This document shows positions 1 to 6,315 of a stretch of 11,022 nt of DNA, piece after piece. The notes below the pieces were generated by a model. That model was not told where the DNA came from. It made no database searches and worked only from the letters and a program-made list of their open reading frames with translations. Source of the DNA: Candidatus Martarchaeota archaeon (lineage in GTDB: Archaea > Micrarchaeota > Micrarchaeia > Micrarchaeales > CABMGC01); assembly GCA_023485825.1 (NCBI GenBank), contig JAMCZF010000037.1:1-11022 (forward strand), written 5' to 3'. How positions within the stretch are numbered: the stretch's first letter is position 1; the number at the start of each line of letters is the position of its first letter. Made by a program: the position numbers and the translations under genes.

Positions 1-229
1 CCTCCCTTGCATCCATATCCTAGCAGCCTGAATCCAAACGTGAGCATGCAGATTTATCAGATATGATTACCTCCAATCACCGCACTCACCGCCAAAAGAG
101 AGTGCTGTTTAAGGCATCGTGCTCTGCCTGCCCATTTCAAAAAATACGACGACAAGCGCAGTGTGATAACACACCGCAAGGATAGCAAAGCACGGTTAGG
201 TGTTTCCATGAAATCCGGACTTCAAAGCA

Positions 230-466
230 GGACATCCTCCTCTAACTAAAGCCCGAGGCTCCCCTGATGATTATCATGCATCGGGTATGTTCTCGATTCA
301 CCGACGCTGCTTGCGGGGCTGTCGCACTGCATAGGCAATCGTATCCTCGAGCGCCGCTTGCTACTTCTCCAGTCTTTGAAAACAGCGTTTCAGACCGTGT
401 CCGGGAGTAGCTCTCCTGGAGGACGCAGGTGCTCTGCAGTATTCTTTCAGTGGCGCGATTAGACAT
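230..466 (-). pseudogene. Probable decayed 3' end of a tnpB gene with IS605-type right end
   Basis: Read on the minus strand, the frame ending near 242 contains a short Cys-x-Cys stretch (YDCLC) followed about 11 residues later by NREHTRCMIIIRG. This lines up with the last zinc-ribbon Cys pair and the D-R-D-x-N-A-S-I-N-I-x-x-R-G tail of TnpB proteins, but with the catalytic Asp and the Asn residues lost. Directly after it, at about 232-262 on the minus strand, comes AGCCTCGGGCTTTAG followed by GAGGAGGATGTC. This is the style of sequence that closes IS200/IS605-family TnpB elements, here with the palindrome eroded. No intact RuvC motifs or full frame are present. I infer an old, heavily mutated remnant; the similarity is short and could be chance. 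Confidence 0.35.
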
Positions 467-483
467 TGGAGGGTCCGGCTCGT

Positions 484-514
484 CTCAGCCCTGAAGGGCG
501 GCAAGGCTTCTTGA
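484..514 (-). repeat. IS605-end-like hairpin
   Basis: On the minus strand this reads GAAGCC..GCCCTTCAGGGC, an imperfect palindrome with a TTCA loop. It resembles the AAGCC-plus-hairpin motif seen at 6316-6346, where a TnpB N-terminal relic lies beside it. It is probably another fragment of an IS200/IS605-type right end (the part that in intact elements also encodes the 3' end of the guide-like RNA). No target-site duplication can be expected, because this family does not make one. Confidence 0.35.
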
Positions 515-893
515 ACCTCCCCAAGCCACCCGCCGCACTGAAGAACAGGAATAAAGCAGAAAAGGGCCAGCCCTGTATCCGAACTTCCTGCCATGTTCTT
601 TATGATCCATTATGTCGAGCACAAAGGCAACTATGGCCATTTCAGTTATATCATTCATAATGGTGTACGGCGCGCGCCAAAAACCTGGCAGTTCTACGCG
701 GAACAGATTCAGTCCGCTTGGTTGTCCTTCCTCTCCGCTGTTCCTCAAACAACCATCAGTTCCGTCTCACACGCCCCAAGGAGCCGAGCATTTATCGCGG
801 TTCCGTTTCCAGGCAAGCCTTATTAATGTTCATGTGGAATATTACTGCGCAATAAGGTTCAGTGCAGGAGATGCTGCTTTACAGGGTGATGTG

Positions 894-1781
894 ATGGATG
901 AACAGAACCAAGACAGGAACCAGCATGGTCCAGGAAGCGCGAAGCCCATTGGCGCGCATGGAGGAAGAAGGGGAAACAGGAAGCTGCTTTATGCTGCATT
1001 CATCCTTATAGCGGTGCTTGTTATAGCTGACGTGCTTGTCACACAGCAAAACTCGCAGCTCGCGAAGCTTGTCAAATACGACAATGTCGCAGTGCCTGCA
1101 TCGCTGATGGCGCAGCTCAGTGTCCCGGGCAACATAAGCAACAGGATAGGGATAGGCACTGCGGACTATTCCGGCATACTGAACATCATACATGGAAGCC
1201 ATCCGCTCTCGGCTGGAGGCAAGCCGGAGCTGCTTTTCATAGGCGCCGATTACTGCCCTTACTGCGCAGCTGAGAGGTGGGCCATAGTCATAGCGCTCAT
1301 GAGGTTCGGCAACTTCTCCAATTTGCACTTAATGACCTCTTCTGCGAATGATTACTCTCCTTCAACCCCGACATTCACCTTCTACAACTCTACGTACACA
1401 AGCCCATACATAGCCTTTGTCGGGGTAGAGACATACACCAATCAGCCTTCTGGCTCCTTCTACAAGCCTTTGCAGCAGCCGACGCAGGAGCAGCTGGCGC
1501 TCATGTCGCATAACGACCCGAACGAGACAGTGCCGTACATGCTGCTCGCTAACTATTCCTATGTGAGCGGAGCGCTTTACGATCCATACAGCATACTCTA
1601 TGGAAAGAACTGGAGCACTATAATAGACGATATCTACAACACATCAAGCGCGCAGTCGCAGTCCATAATAGGCTCGGCGAACCTCCTGACCGAGCAGATA
1701 TGCAGCATCGACAACAACACGCCGGCCGGCGTATGCTCCCAGCCCTATGTCACAGATATAAGGAAGATCATAGGGTCCTGA
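894..1781 (+). CDS. Membrane-anchored thioredoxin-fold protein, DUF929 family (copy 1)
   Basis: The protein has 295 residues and belongs to the archaeal DUF929 group. A charged N-terminus (1-30) is followed by one hydrophobic segment (about 31-50), so the rest should face outside the cell. A CPYC motif at residues 121-124 inside GADYCPYCAAERW is a typical thioredoxin/DsbA-like redox centre. Two more cysteines near the C-terminus (270 and 281) could form a structural or relay disulfide. Many N-x-S/T sequons fit an exported, glycosylated protein. I chose ATG 894 because it directly precedes the charged and membrane segment; GGGTGAT lies just upstream at 884-890. GTG 891 is an alternative. The next gene, a VKOR homolog, starts 1 nt after the stop, so the two are surely co-transcribed and probably act together in disulfide formation. 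The exact reaction (oxidase or isomerase) is inferred. Confidence 0.88.
   Translation: MDEQNQDRNQHGPGSAKPIGAHGGRRGNRKLLYAAFILIAVLVIADVLVTQQNSQLAKLVKYDNVAVPASLMAQLSVPGNISNRIGIGTADYSGILNIIHGSHPLSAGGKPELLFIGADYCPYCAAERWAIVIALMRFGNFSNLHLMTSSANDYSPSTPTFTFYNSTYTSPYIAFVGVETYTNQPSGSFYKPLQQPTQEQLALMSHNDPNETVPYMLLANYSYVSGALYDPYSILYGKNWSTIIDDIYNTSSAQSQSIIGSANLLTEQICSIDNNTPAGVCSQPYVTDIRKIIGS
1251..1345 (+). repeat. Duplicated block A, partner at 7180-7274
   Basis: These 95 nt, which encode the stretch from just before CPYC to the Thr-Ser-Ser motif, match 7180-7274 with one visible mismatch (A/G in the Ile/Met codon). Identity extends through synonymous positions, although the flanking codons on both sides differ strongly. 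Confidence 0.9.
1641..1750 (+). repeat. Duplicated block B, partner at 7570-7679
   Basis: These 110 nt near the 3' end match 7570-7679 with three mismatches, and the last 70 nt are identical. They encode the conserved C-terminal Cys pair. A third, 37-nt identical block (1368-1404 with 7297-7333) lies between A and B. Confidence 0.9.
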
Positions 1782-1782
1782 C

Positions 1783-2238
1783 ATGAGGAGAATCGAGGCC
1801 GTGATGCTGGCCCTTTCTGCTGTCGGGCTTATCACGTCGGCTTACCTCGTGCTGGCGGAGTACGCGAAGGTGCCGCTGGTATGCTCCACGTCAGGGCTGA
1901 TAAACTGCAACAGCGTGATACACAGCCAGTACGGCATGCTCTTCGGCGTTCCTGTCGCGTATTACGGTGTTGCGTTCTTCATCGCAGAGATTGCGGTGCT
2001 TCTCCTCACGTTCAACTGCAGGAGGATCGGTGAGGGGATTGGCGGAGACATACGCATAATATACAATGCGCTCGGGGTGTTGTTCGTGCTCTATCTGCTC
2101 TACGCCGAGTACGTTGTCGGGCATATATGCGAGTACTGCACGGCAGTGCACATAGTGACAGTACTCTTGTTCGTATCGTCGCTTGCGAGCATCAGGGGAA
2201 CGAAGCCGGATTACTACTCCACCAAGAACCCGTACTGA
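1783..2238 (+). CDS. VKOR-family membrane disulfide-generating protein
   Basis: This 151-residue protein is a vitamin K epoxide reductase (VKOR) homolog, a quinone-linked membrane enzyme that re-oxidises thioredoxin-like partners outside the membrane, as DsbB does in E. coli. It has about four hydrophobic segments (roughly 5-25, 52-76, 92-112 and 121-137). The key cysteines are all present: the loop pair C34 and C42, and the active-site pair CEYC at 116-119. The family signature around S-Q-Y-G-x-x-x-G-V-P-V (48-58) is clear. It starts 1 nt after the DUF929 stop codon, which implies translational coupling and points to the CPYC protein as its redox partner. Its stop abuts the stop of the opposing helicase gene with no spacer. 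Function is solid by family; the partner assignment is inferred from the operon. Confidence 0.92.
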   Translation: MRRIEAVMLALSAVGLITSAYLVLAEYAKVPLVCSTSGLINCNSVIHSQYGMLFGVPVAYYGVAFFIAEIAVLLLTFNCRRIGEGIGGDIRIIYNALGVLFVLYLLYAEYVVGHICEYCTAVHIVTVLLFVSSLASIRGTKPDYYSTKNPY

Positions 2239-3789
2239 TCACAGTGTCCTTTGCCTCTTGTCAGAAAAGTCGGCAGCCGCCCTTGATTCCAGTGACCTGT
2301 TTACCGATTTTATTAAAGAGGCCATCTTGGATTCCTTCTGGCGCGAAACCCGCATGTACACCTCGTCCTTGGTTCCTATTGCCGACAGGATGTACACCTC
2401 GCCCTCGCGTAGCCTTCCGGTCCTTCCTCTCCGCTGTATGTTGCGTATCTCGTTGGGTATGGGCTCGTAGAAAATCACCGCGTCCACGCTGGGTATGTCA
2501 AGGCCCTCCTCGCCTATCGAACTAGCGACAAGCACGTCGAACTTCCTGTCGCGGAAGTCCTGTATCGTGCTCTTCTGCATCTCCTGCGTGATCCCCTCCT
2601 TCTTGCCTACGAAGGCCCGGGCCCTGAAGCCGCTGTTGGTTATGAAATCGACGAGCATCTTTACCGTTGAGCGGTACTGCGCGAATACGATGATGCCCTT
2701 GCCCTTGTACTTGTTCAGTATGTCGAGCACTGCGAACACCTTCGAGTGCTCTTCGCCGAGCCTGACGGCCTCCACGGCGAGATCCGTCGCCCGCCTTATG
2801 TTCTCGCTCGCCAGCAGGTTCTCGACGCCCCGGCTTTTTTTCTCCCGGTTCTGCAGCGATTCCATGTATGTGATGAACGGATGCAGGCCCTCTGACCTGA
2901 GCAGGTCGTACGCATGCGATACATTAAGAAGCTTGACATAGCTGTACATCGCAGCGAACTTGTAATCGGAGCTTATCCTGCTTATCTCGCCGCCCGCCTG
3001 GAGCAGCCTTCCTTTTGGTATGTTGTCGAAATTCTTGAAGTGGAGCAGGCCTGTCCTGTTGAGGCTCCTCAGCGCGGCCTCGGCCTCGGGCCTTATGAGC
3101 AGTGATATGCGCTTTATTGTGTCGTTGAGCTCAACGTCGATTATGTGCAGGTTCTTCTGCATTACATATCTTGCGACGTCCGGATCGCTCGATATCCTCA
3201 CCTCGATGTGGCGTATCCCCAATGCCTCGATGAGCGCGTTTACCTTCTCCTTCTTGCTCCCCGGCGAGGCCGTGAGCCCGAGAACGAGCACGTCGCGCAC
3301 AGAGCACTCGTTGGCTATGTACGTGTATGCATACTTGCCGACTGCGCGGTGGCACTCGTCGAAGACGACGCAGCCGAACTCGTCCAGGGACAGAAGCGCG
3401 CCCTTCAGGTCGTTTGAGAGCGTCTGCGGCGTAGCGACTATCACCCTTGCGCTTTTTTCAAGAGCCGCGCGCTTGTTCTTGCTGACGGATCCCACCAGAA
3501 GGAGGAGTTCGTCTCCGCTGAGCCTGAGGAGCCCTGAAAGAGTGGCATGGTGCTGCTCTGCAAGCGGCCTGGTTGGCGCGAGGAATGCCGCCTTCCTGCC
3601 CCTTGACAGGGCATCTGCTATCACAGCTGCCCCGATCAGGGTCTTGCCGAGCCCGGTAGGCAATACGACGAGGGTGTTGCCGCGGTGCAGTGCTGATCGT
3701 ATTATGTTGGACTGGTAATCGCGGAGCTCGAGGCCGTCTGTGCGCATGTACGCCGCGGCAGTGCCCAGAGCGCTCCACTTTGTATCCAT
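2239..3789 (-). CDS. hef: Hef/FANCM-like superfamily 2 helicase, helicase-only form
   Basis: This 516-residue ATPase resembles the helicase half of archaeal Hef, which remodels stalled replication forks and branched DNA. Visible motifs are the Q-motif region (RDYQ, 23-26), Walker A PTGLGKT (44-50), APTRPL (71-76), DECH (144-147), TASPGS (173-178) and motif VI QRRGRTGR (452-459). The HRAVGKYAY stretch after DECH is typical of Hef. The insertion between the RecA lobes is present. Full euryarchaeal Hef has a C-terminal ERCC4 nuclease and helix-hairpin-helix part; here the protein ends about 57 residues after motif VI in a basic tail, so no nuclease domain exists in this frame. The start could be ATG 3789 or ATG 3747; the latter puts the Q-motif nearer the N-terminus, as in known Hef, and fits the TATA-like box at 3801-3808 better. 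The symbol is assigned by similarity only. Confidence 0.88.
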   Translation of the reverse strand: MDTKWSALGTAAAYMRTDGLELRDYQSNIIRSALHRGNTLVVLPTGLGKTLIGAAVIADALSRGRKAAFLAPTRPLAEQHHATLSGLLRLSGDELLLLVGSVSKNKRAALEKSARVIVATPQTLSNDLKGALLSLDEFGCVVFDECHRAVGKYAYTYIANECSVRDVLVLGLTASPGSKKEKVNALIEALGIRHIEVRISSDPDVARYVMQKNLHIIDVELNDTIKRISLLIRPEAEAALRSLNRTGLLHFKNFDNIPKGRLLQAGGEISRISSDYKFAAMYSYVKLLNVSHAYDLLRSEGLHPFITYMESLQNREKKSRGVENLLASENIRRATDLAVEAVRLGEEHSKVFAVLDILNKYKGKGIIVFAQYRSTVKMLVDFITNSGFRARAFVGKKEGITQEMQKSTIQDFRDRKFDVLVASSIGEEGLDIPSVDAVIFYEPIPNEIRNIQRRGRTGRLREGEVYILSAIGTKDEVYMRVSRQKESKMASLIKSVNRSLESRAAADFSDKRQRTL

Positions 3790-3800
3790 GCAAGCATCGC

Positions 3801-3808
3801 TTTTTATA
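3801..3808 (-). promoter_or_regulatory. TATA-like box of the helicase gene
   Basis: The minus strand reads TATAAAAA here, a good archaeal TATA box. A transcription start about 25 nt downstream would fall near 3780, inside the longer helicase reading but ahead of the alternative ATG at 3747. If the 3789 start is used, the AT-rich stretch at 3819-3829 would be the more suitable box. Confidence 0.45.
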
Positions 3809-3817
3809 CGTTGCCAA

Positions 3818-3829
3818 CAAATAAATATG
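3818..3829 (+). promoter_or_regulatory. TATA-like box of tRNA-Phe
   Basis: The plus strand reads AAATAAATATG, centred about 30 nt before the first base of the tRNA. This is the expected spacing for an archaeal TATA box with a start a few bases ahead of the mature 5' end. The same AT-rich stretch may serve the divergent helicase gene. Confidence 0.5.
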
Positions 3830-3854
3830 CGCCTAAAACACTCTTGGGCAACAT

Positions 3855-3972
3855 GCCGCTGTAACTCAGTCCGGGAGAGTGTCCGGCTGAAGACAAACTT
3901 TTGGAAAGAGTTTGATCAAAGGCTGATGAAGCAGAAACCGGAATGCCGTCGGTTCAAATCCGACCAGCGGCA
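3855..3972 (+). tRNA. tRNA-Phe(GAA) with a 44-nt intron
   Basis: All arms can be folded by eye. The acceptor stem is GCCGCTG with CAGCGGC and discriminator A. The D stem is ACTC/GAGT, the anticodon stem TCCGG (3882-3886) with CCGGA (3938-3942), and the T stem GTCGG/CCGAC with loop TTCAAAT. The anticodon GAA is at 3889-3891 within loop CTGAAG. The loop is interrupted after position 37 by an intron at about 3893-3936, the usual archaeal place. The intron itself folds into a hairpin (CAAA-CTTT, loop TGG, AAAG, then TTTG) at 3894-3914. Removing it leaves a 74-nt tRNA. CCA is not encoded. The exact cut sites of the splicing endonuclease could shift by a base or two. Confidence 0.93.
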
Positions 3973-4145
3973 ATAGACAAACGGTTAGGTTCCGGAGGTC
4001 GGCTATCCCGTAAGAACTTCGCATCTGCGCACAGTTCGCTTGCGAGAAAGGGCCGCGGCCTTCGGCAGGGCGCTTTGGTGGAGGGCCGGCCTTATTGGTT
4101 AGCGCTAGATGTAAGGTGTATATAGTTTTACATCATTAGCTTACC
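3973..4145. other. GC-rich spacer with possible hairpins
   Basis: No protein gene is credible here; an overlapping short frame begins inside the tRNA and has no features. The spacer is unusually GC-rich for an archaeal intergenic region and can form small stems: GAACT (4014-4018) with AGTTC (4033-4037) enclosing CGC/GCG, and GC-rich self-complementary stretches at about 4049-4066. It might be a processed small RNA downstream of the tRNA or simply a tRNA trailer. I do not recognise a known family (not SRP RNA, RNase P RNA or 5S). Confidence 0.3.
4119..4124 (+). promoter_or_regulatory. TATA box of the metabolite-repair operon
   Basis: The sequence GGTGTATATAG contains a strong TATA box centred about 25 nt before ATG 4146. 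This predicts a transcript that begins at or next to the start codon, that is, a leaderless mRNA. Confidence 0.65.
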
Positions 4146-5033
4146 ATGCGCGTTACAGCTGCCACGGACAGGGACATCGCCAAGGCAACGAAGGCCAGGG
4201 ATGTCTACGGCAGCAAGAAGGACAATGGACGGGTTGCGGTGATAGCGGGGAGTTCGGAATACCACGGCGCACCTGCGCTGGCGGCGAATGCGGCTTACAA
4301 TGCCCTAGCGGCGCTCAGGGTCGGCATAGGCTATGTGTACCTTTACGTGCCTGCATCGATCATAAACCCGGTAAGGGCCCTTTCTCCGAGCACCATAGTG
4401 AAGGCGTTTGGAAGAAGGGGCATAGGCGGCGGCAGCCTTGCAGAGATTAGAGCGCAGTTGGAACGCGTTGACGCCGTGGTCATCGGCATGGGACTCGGAA
4501 GGGGCAGGCCGTCGCTCAGGATGGCATCGAAGATCATAGGTTTTGCGGTAGCAGGGGGAAAGAAGGCGGTGGTAGATGCCGACGCGATATACGCGGTAAG
4601 GGACGCTGGCAGGCTTAACGGCGGCGTGGTCCTTACCCCACAAGATCGGGAATTCGAGTGGCTGTCTGGGAAGAGCGCCAACAGGCATCCCCTGAAGGAG
4701 AGGATCGCGCTTGCTTCATCCTTATCGGAAAGGCTTGGCTGCTGCATATTGCTCAAGGGCCATGACACAGTTGTAACCGACGGCAGCAGCGCAAAGGTGA
4801 TCAGGTCGGGTTCCTCTTCCTTGGCCACCATGGGCACTGGCGATGTCCTCTCAGGGATAATAGGGGGGTACATGGCCGCCGGAGCGGGATCGTTTGATGC
4901 TGCGGTCGCAGGCGCGTATGTGCATGCCAGGATTGGCGATCTTCTGCATAGGAAGATGGGCAACCACATATTGCCGAGTGATGTGGTTGATGCAATACCG
5001 ACCATATTGAAGAGATTCGACATCGAGAGGTAG
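4146..5033 (+). CDS. nnrD: ADP-dependent NAD(P)H-hydrate dehydratase
   Basis: This 295-residue protein of the ribokinase-like CARKD/YjeF C-terminal family dehydrates the damaged cofactors NADHX and NADPHX back to NADH and NADPH using ADP. Motifs in order are GSSEYHGAP (35-43), GMGLGR (114-119), DADAI (144-148), LTPQDREF (163-170), LKGHDTVV (203-210) and GTGDVLSGIIGG (230-241) with the catalytic Asp at 233. In most homologs the LTP motif continues with His (LTPHPGEF); here it is Gln, a mild deviation. The epimerase domain (NnrE/YjeF-N) that is often fused at the N-terminus is absent, so the enzyme is the stand-alone dehydratase, or the epimerase is encoded elsewhere. It begins at ATG 4146, 25 nt behind a TATA box, and is followed 17 nt later by an ITPase gene, probably in one operon. 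Confidence 0.9.
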   Translation: MRVTAATDRDIAKATKARDVYGSKKDNGRVAVIAGSSEYHGAPALAANAAYNALAALRVGIGYVYLYVPASIINPVRALSPSTIVKAFGRRGIGGGSLAEIRAQLERVDAVVIGMGLGRGRPSLRMASKIIGFAVAGGKKAVVDADAIYAVRDAGRLNGGVVLTPQDREFEWLSGKSANRHPLKERIALASSLSERLGCCILLKGHDTVVTDGSSAKVIRSGSSSLATMGTGDVLSGIIGGYMAAGAGSFDAAVAGAYVHARIGDLLHRKMGNHILPSDVVDAIPTILKRFDIER

Positions 5034-5050
5034 GCGGTGCTTTCACGGAA

Positions 5051-5620
5051 TTGTGCTTCGTAACTTCCAACATGGGGAAATACAAAGAGGCAAGCTCCAT
5101 ACTCAGTGATTTTAGGATCAGGATGAAGACGATTGAGTTGAGGGAGATACAGTCGGTGCAGGTGCGCGAGGTAGTGTCAGAAAAGGCCAAGGAGGCCTAC
5201 AGAAAACTGCGCAGGCCGTTGTTCGTCGAGGACACGGGCCTTTACATAGACGCCATGAACGGCTTCCCCGGAGCCCTTGCAAAGCCGCTCATTGAGTCGG
5301 TGGGAACCGCAGGCGTATGCAGGATGGTAGACTCCTTTGGACGCAGGTCCGCATACGCTGAAACATGCATAGGCTACGCCGATGGAAGGGGGGTGAAGGT
5401 GTTTTCAGGGAAGGTAGGGGGCAGAATTGCAGGCAGGCCAAGAGGAGACAATGGCTTCGGATGGGACCCGGTGTTCGTGCCTGACGGACATGCGCAAACG
5501 TTCGCCCAGATGCCCATGACTGAAAAGAACAGGATATCGCATAGGGCAATGGCGTTCCGCGCATTCGGTGCGTACATGTCGCGGCGCCGATCAGCTATAC
5601 GTGAATACGACCTGCACTGA
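5051..5620 (+). CDS. Inosine/xanthosine triphosphate pyrophosphatase (Ham1/RdgB family)
   Basis: This 189-residue enzyme hydrolyses non-canonical nucleotides such as ITP, dITP and XTP to monophosphates, keeping them out of DNA and RNA. Hallmarks are TSNMGKYKEA (5-14), the metal-binding VEDTGL (59-64), GFPG (71-74), GFGWDPVF (135-142), F-A-Q-M-x-x-x-E-K-N (151-160) and SHR (163-165). Length fits the family. The best start is TTG 5051: it places the TSN motif at the usual distance from the N-terminus, no ATG or GTG precedes it usefully, and GGCGGTG lies about 11 nt upstream. It lies 17 nt after the NAD(P)HX dehydratase stop, so both probably form a house-cleaning operon. Its last 30 nt overlap the end of the opposing SIMPL gene. 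Confidence 0.93.
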   Translation: MCFVTSNMGKYKEASSILSDFRIRMKTIELREIQSVQVREVVSEKAKEAYRKLRRPLFVEDTGLYIDAMNGFPGALAKPLIESVGTAGVCRMVDSFGRRSAYAETCIGYADGRGVKVFSGKVGGRIAGRPRGDNGFGWDPVFVPDGHAQTFAQMPMTEKNRISHRAMAFRAFGAYMSRRRSAIREYDLH

Positions 5621-6295
5621 CTCCACTATGCTCTCGTTGCCGTTGAAGAACAGCTGTCCGGAAGGCGCTGGCGATGCGAGCCCCGTGGCTGCTGCGCCGA
5701 GGCTTATTGGCGCATACACGCGGTAGTTCGTTGTTGTTATATTGACTGCGGTGAGCGTGGCATTGCCAGTAAGGGCCTCTGCCTGCGCAGTCGCATTCTT
5801 CAGCGCGTTCTGCAGTGCCTTATGCAGCAGCCGGCTGGCTTGCGAATTTGACAGCATGGTGCCCGCATTCTGGACATACACGTTTTCATGGCTGGACAGG
5901 CTGCGCAGCACCTCAGTCATGCTATTGGCATCGTTTATGATGGCTCGCACGCCTTCTGTCGCAACGTAAGTGCTTGTGTTGCGCATTATGCCGATGGAAT
6001 AGTACATGGTTGTTATGTTGCCCGCGTTGGCGTAGCCCAGCAGCGTGCTGTTGAGCCGTGCAAGTGTCGTGGAGAGGTTCGCGGCGGCCGCTGCGGCAGT
6101 GTCGCCGGTTGCGTTGGCGTATATGCTCACGGTTCCCATGCCTGGAATGGCAGACGAAGACCCGGTTGCGGATATCGCCACCGCTTTCCTCGATTGCACC
6201 AGGCCTTTCGGATACAACAATCCAATGGCGAGCATCGCGCCCATGACTAGAATGGCGAATATCGCTATCAATGCGGCGTAGTGCTCTGTTTTCAT
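5591..6295 (-). CDS. Membrane-anchored SIMPL-domain (DUF541) protein
   Basis: This 234-residue protein has an N-terminal hydrophobic segment (about 7-28) that acts as an anchor or signal, then an extracytoplasmic SIMPL/DUF541 domain. The domain is recognised from the V-x-I-x-A-T-G start, the repeated pattern of N-x-T/S-rich strands, the Ala-rich helix A-L-x-N-A-x-x-x-A-x-A (about 180-195) and the closing V-x-V-V-F-T-Y-S strand. About nine N-x-S/T sequons suggest glycosylation outside the cell. The family's role is poorly defined; bacterial members are linked to oxidative stress and to mouse SIMPL signalling only by name. ATG 6295 is chosen because upstream in-frame Met codons (to 6364) run into an IS605-like hairpin. 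The nearest purine-rich stretch, GGAAAGGAGG, lies about 15 nt ahead and is part of that hairpin flank. The 3' end overlaps the ITPase gene by 30 nt. Confidence 0.8.
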   Translation of the reverse strand: MKTEHYAALIAIFAILVMGAMLAIGLLYPKGLVQSRKAVAISATGSSSAIPGMGTVSIYANATGDTAAAAAANLSTTLARLNSTLLGYANAGNITTMYYSIGIMRNTSTYVATEGVRAIINDANSMTEVLRSLSSHENVYVQNAGTMLSNSQASRLLHKALQNALKNATAQAEALTGNATLTAVNITTTNYRVYAPISLGAAATGLASPAPSGQLFFNGNESIVESVQVVFTYS

Positions 6296-6315
6296 GCTAC
6301 CAGCGTAGTGGCCTC

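Larger units (their letters stand above)
1..893. other. Gene-poor opening region with decayed mobile-element traces
   Basis: I see no convincing protein gene here. The open frames on both strands are short, lack family motifs and have irregular composition compared with the genes to the right. The plus-strand frame that reaches the DUF929 gene is open from about 612, but residues before codon 894 resemble nothing recognisable and are not hydrophobic or domain-like, so I treat them as read-through. On the minus strand, two stretches (about 230-310 and 484-514) resemble the right ends of IS200/IS605 TnpB elements; they are listed separately. No strong TATA box stands out ahead of 894; weak AT-rich candidates lie at 821-828 and 838-846. 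A short near-palindrome (GTGTG/CACAC) lies at 161-174. Confidence 0.5.

Noticed and set aside
161..174. GTGTG..CACAC palindrome as an operator
   Set aside because: It is short, isolated and not near any start codon or promoter.
192..201. Ten-base match ACGGTTAGGT with the spacer at about 3981
   Set aside because: It is too short to be meaningful, and the flanks do not align.
485..748. Minus-strand 87-residue frame containing a hydrophobic stretch
   Set aside because: No ribosome site or TATA box and no recognisable family; it overlaps the IS605-like hairpin and ends in low-quality sequence.
612..893. Extended N-terminus of DUF929 copy 1, or a separate small protein
   Set aside because: The frame is open but the residues show no domain, signal or conservation pattern with copy 2, and the charged plus membrane segment begins naturally at 894.
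2183..3718. Several long plus-strand frames opposite the helicase gene
   Set aside because: They are shadows of the helicase coding frame and contain no motifs of their own.
3943..4125. 60-residue plus-strand frame after the tRNA
   Set aside because: It begins inside the tRNA-Phe gene and has no motif, so it is a chance frame in GC-rich DNA.
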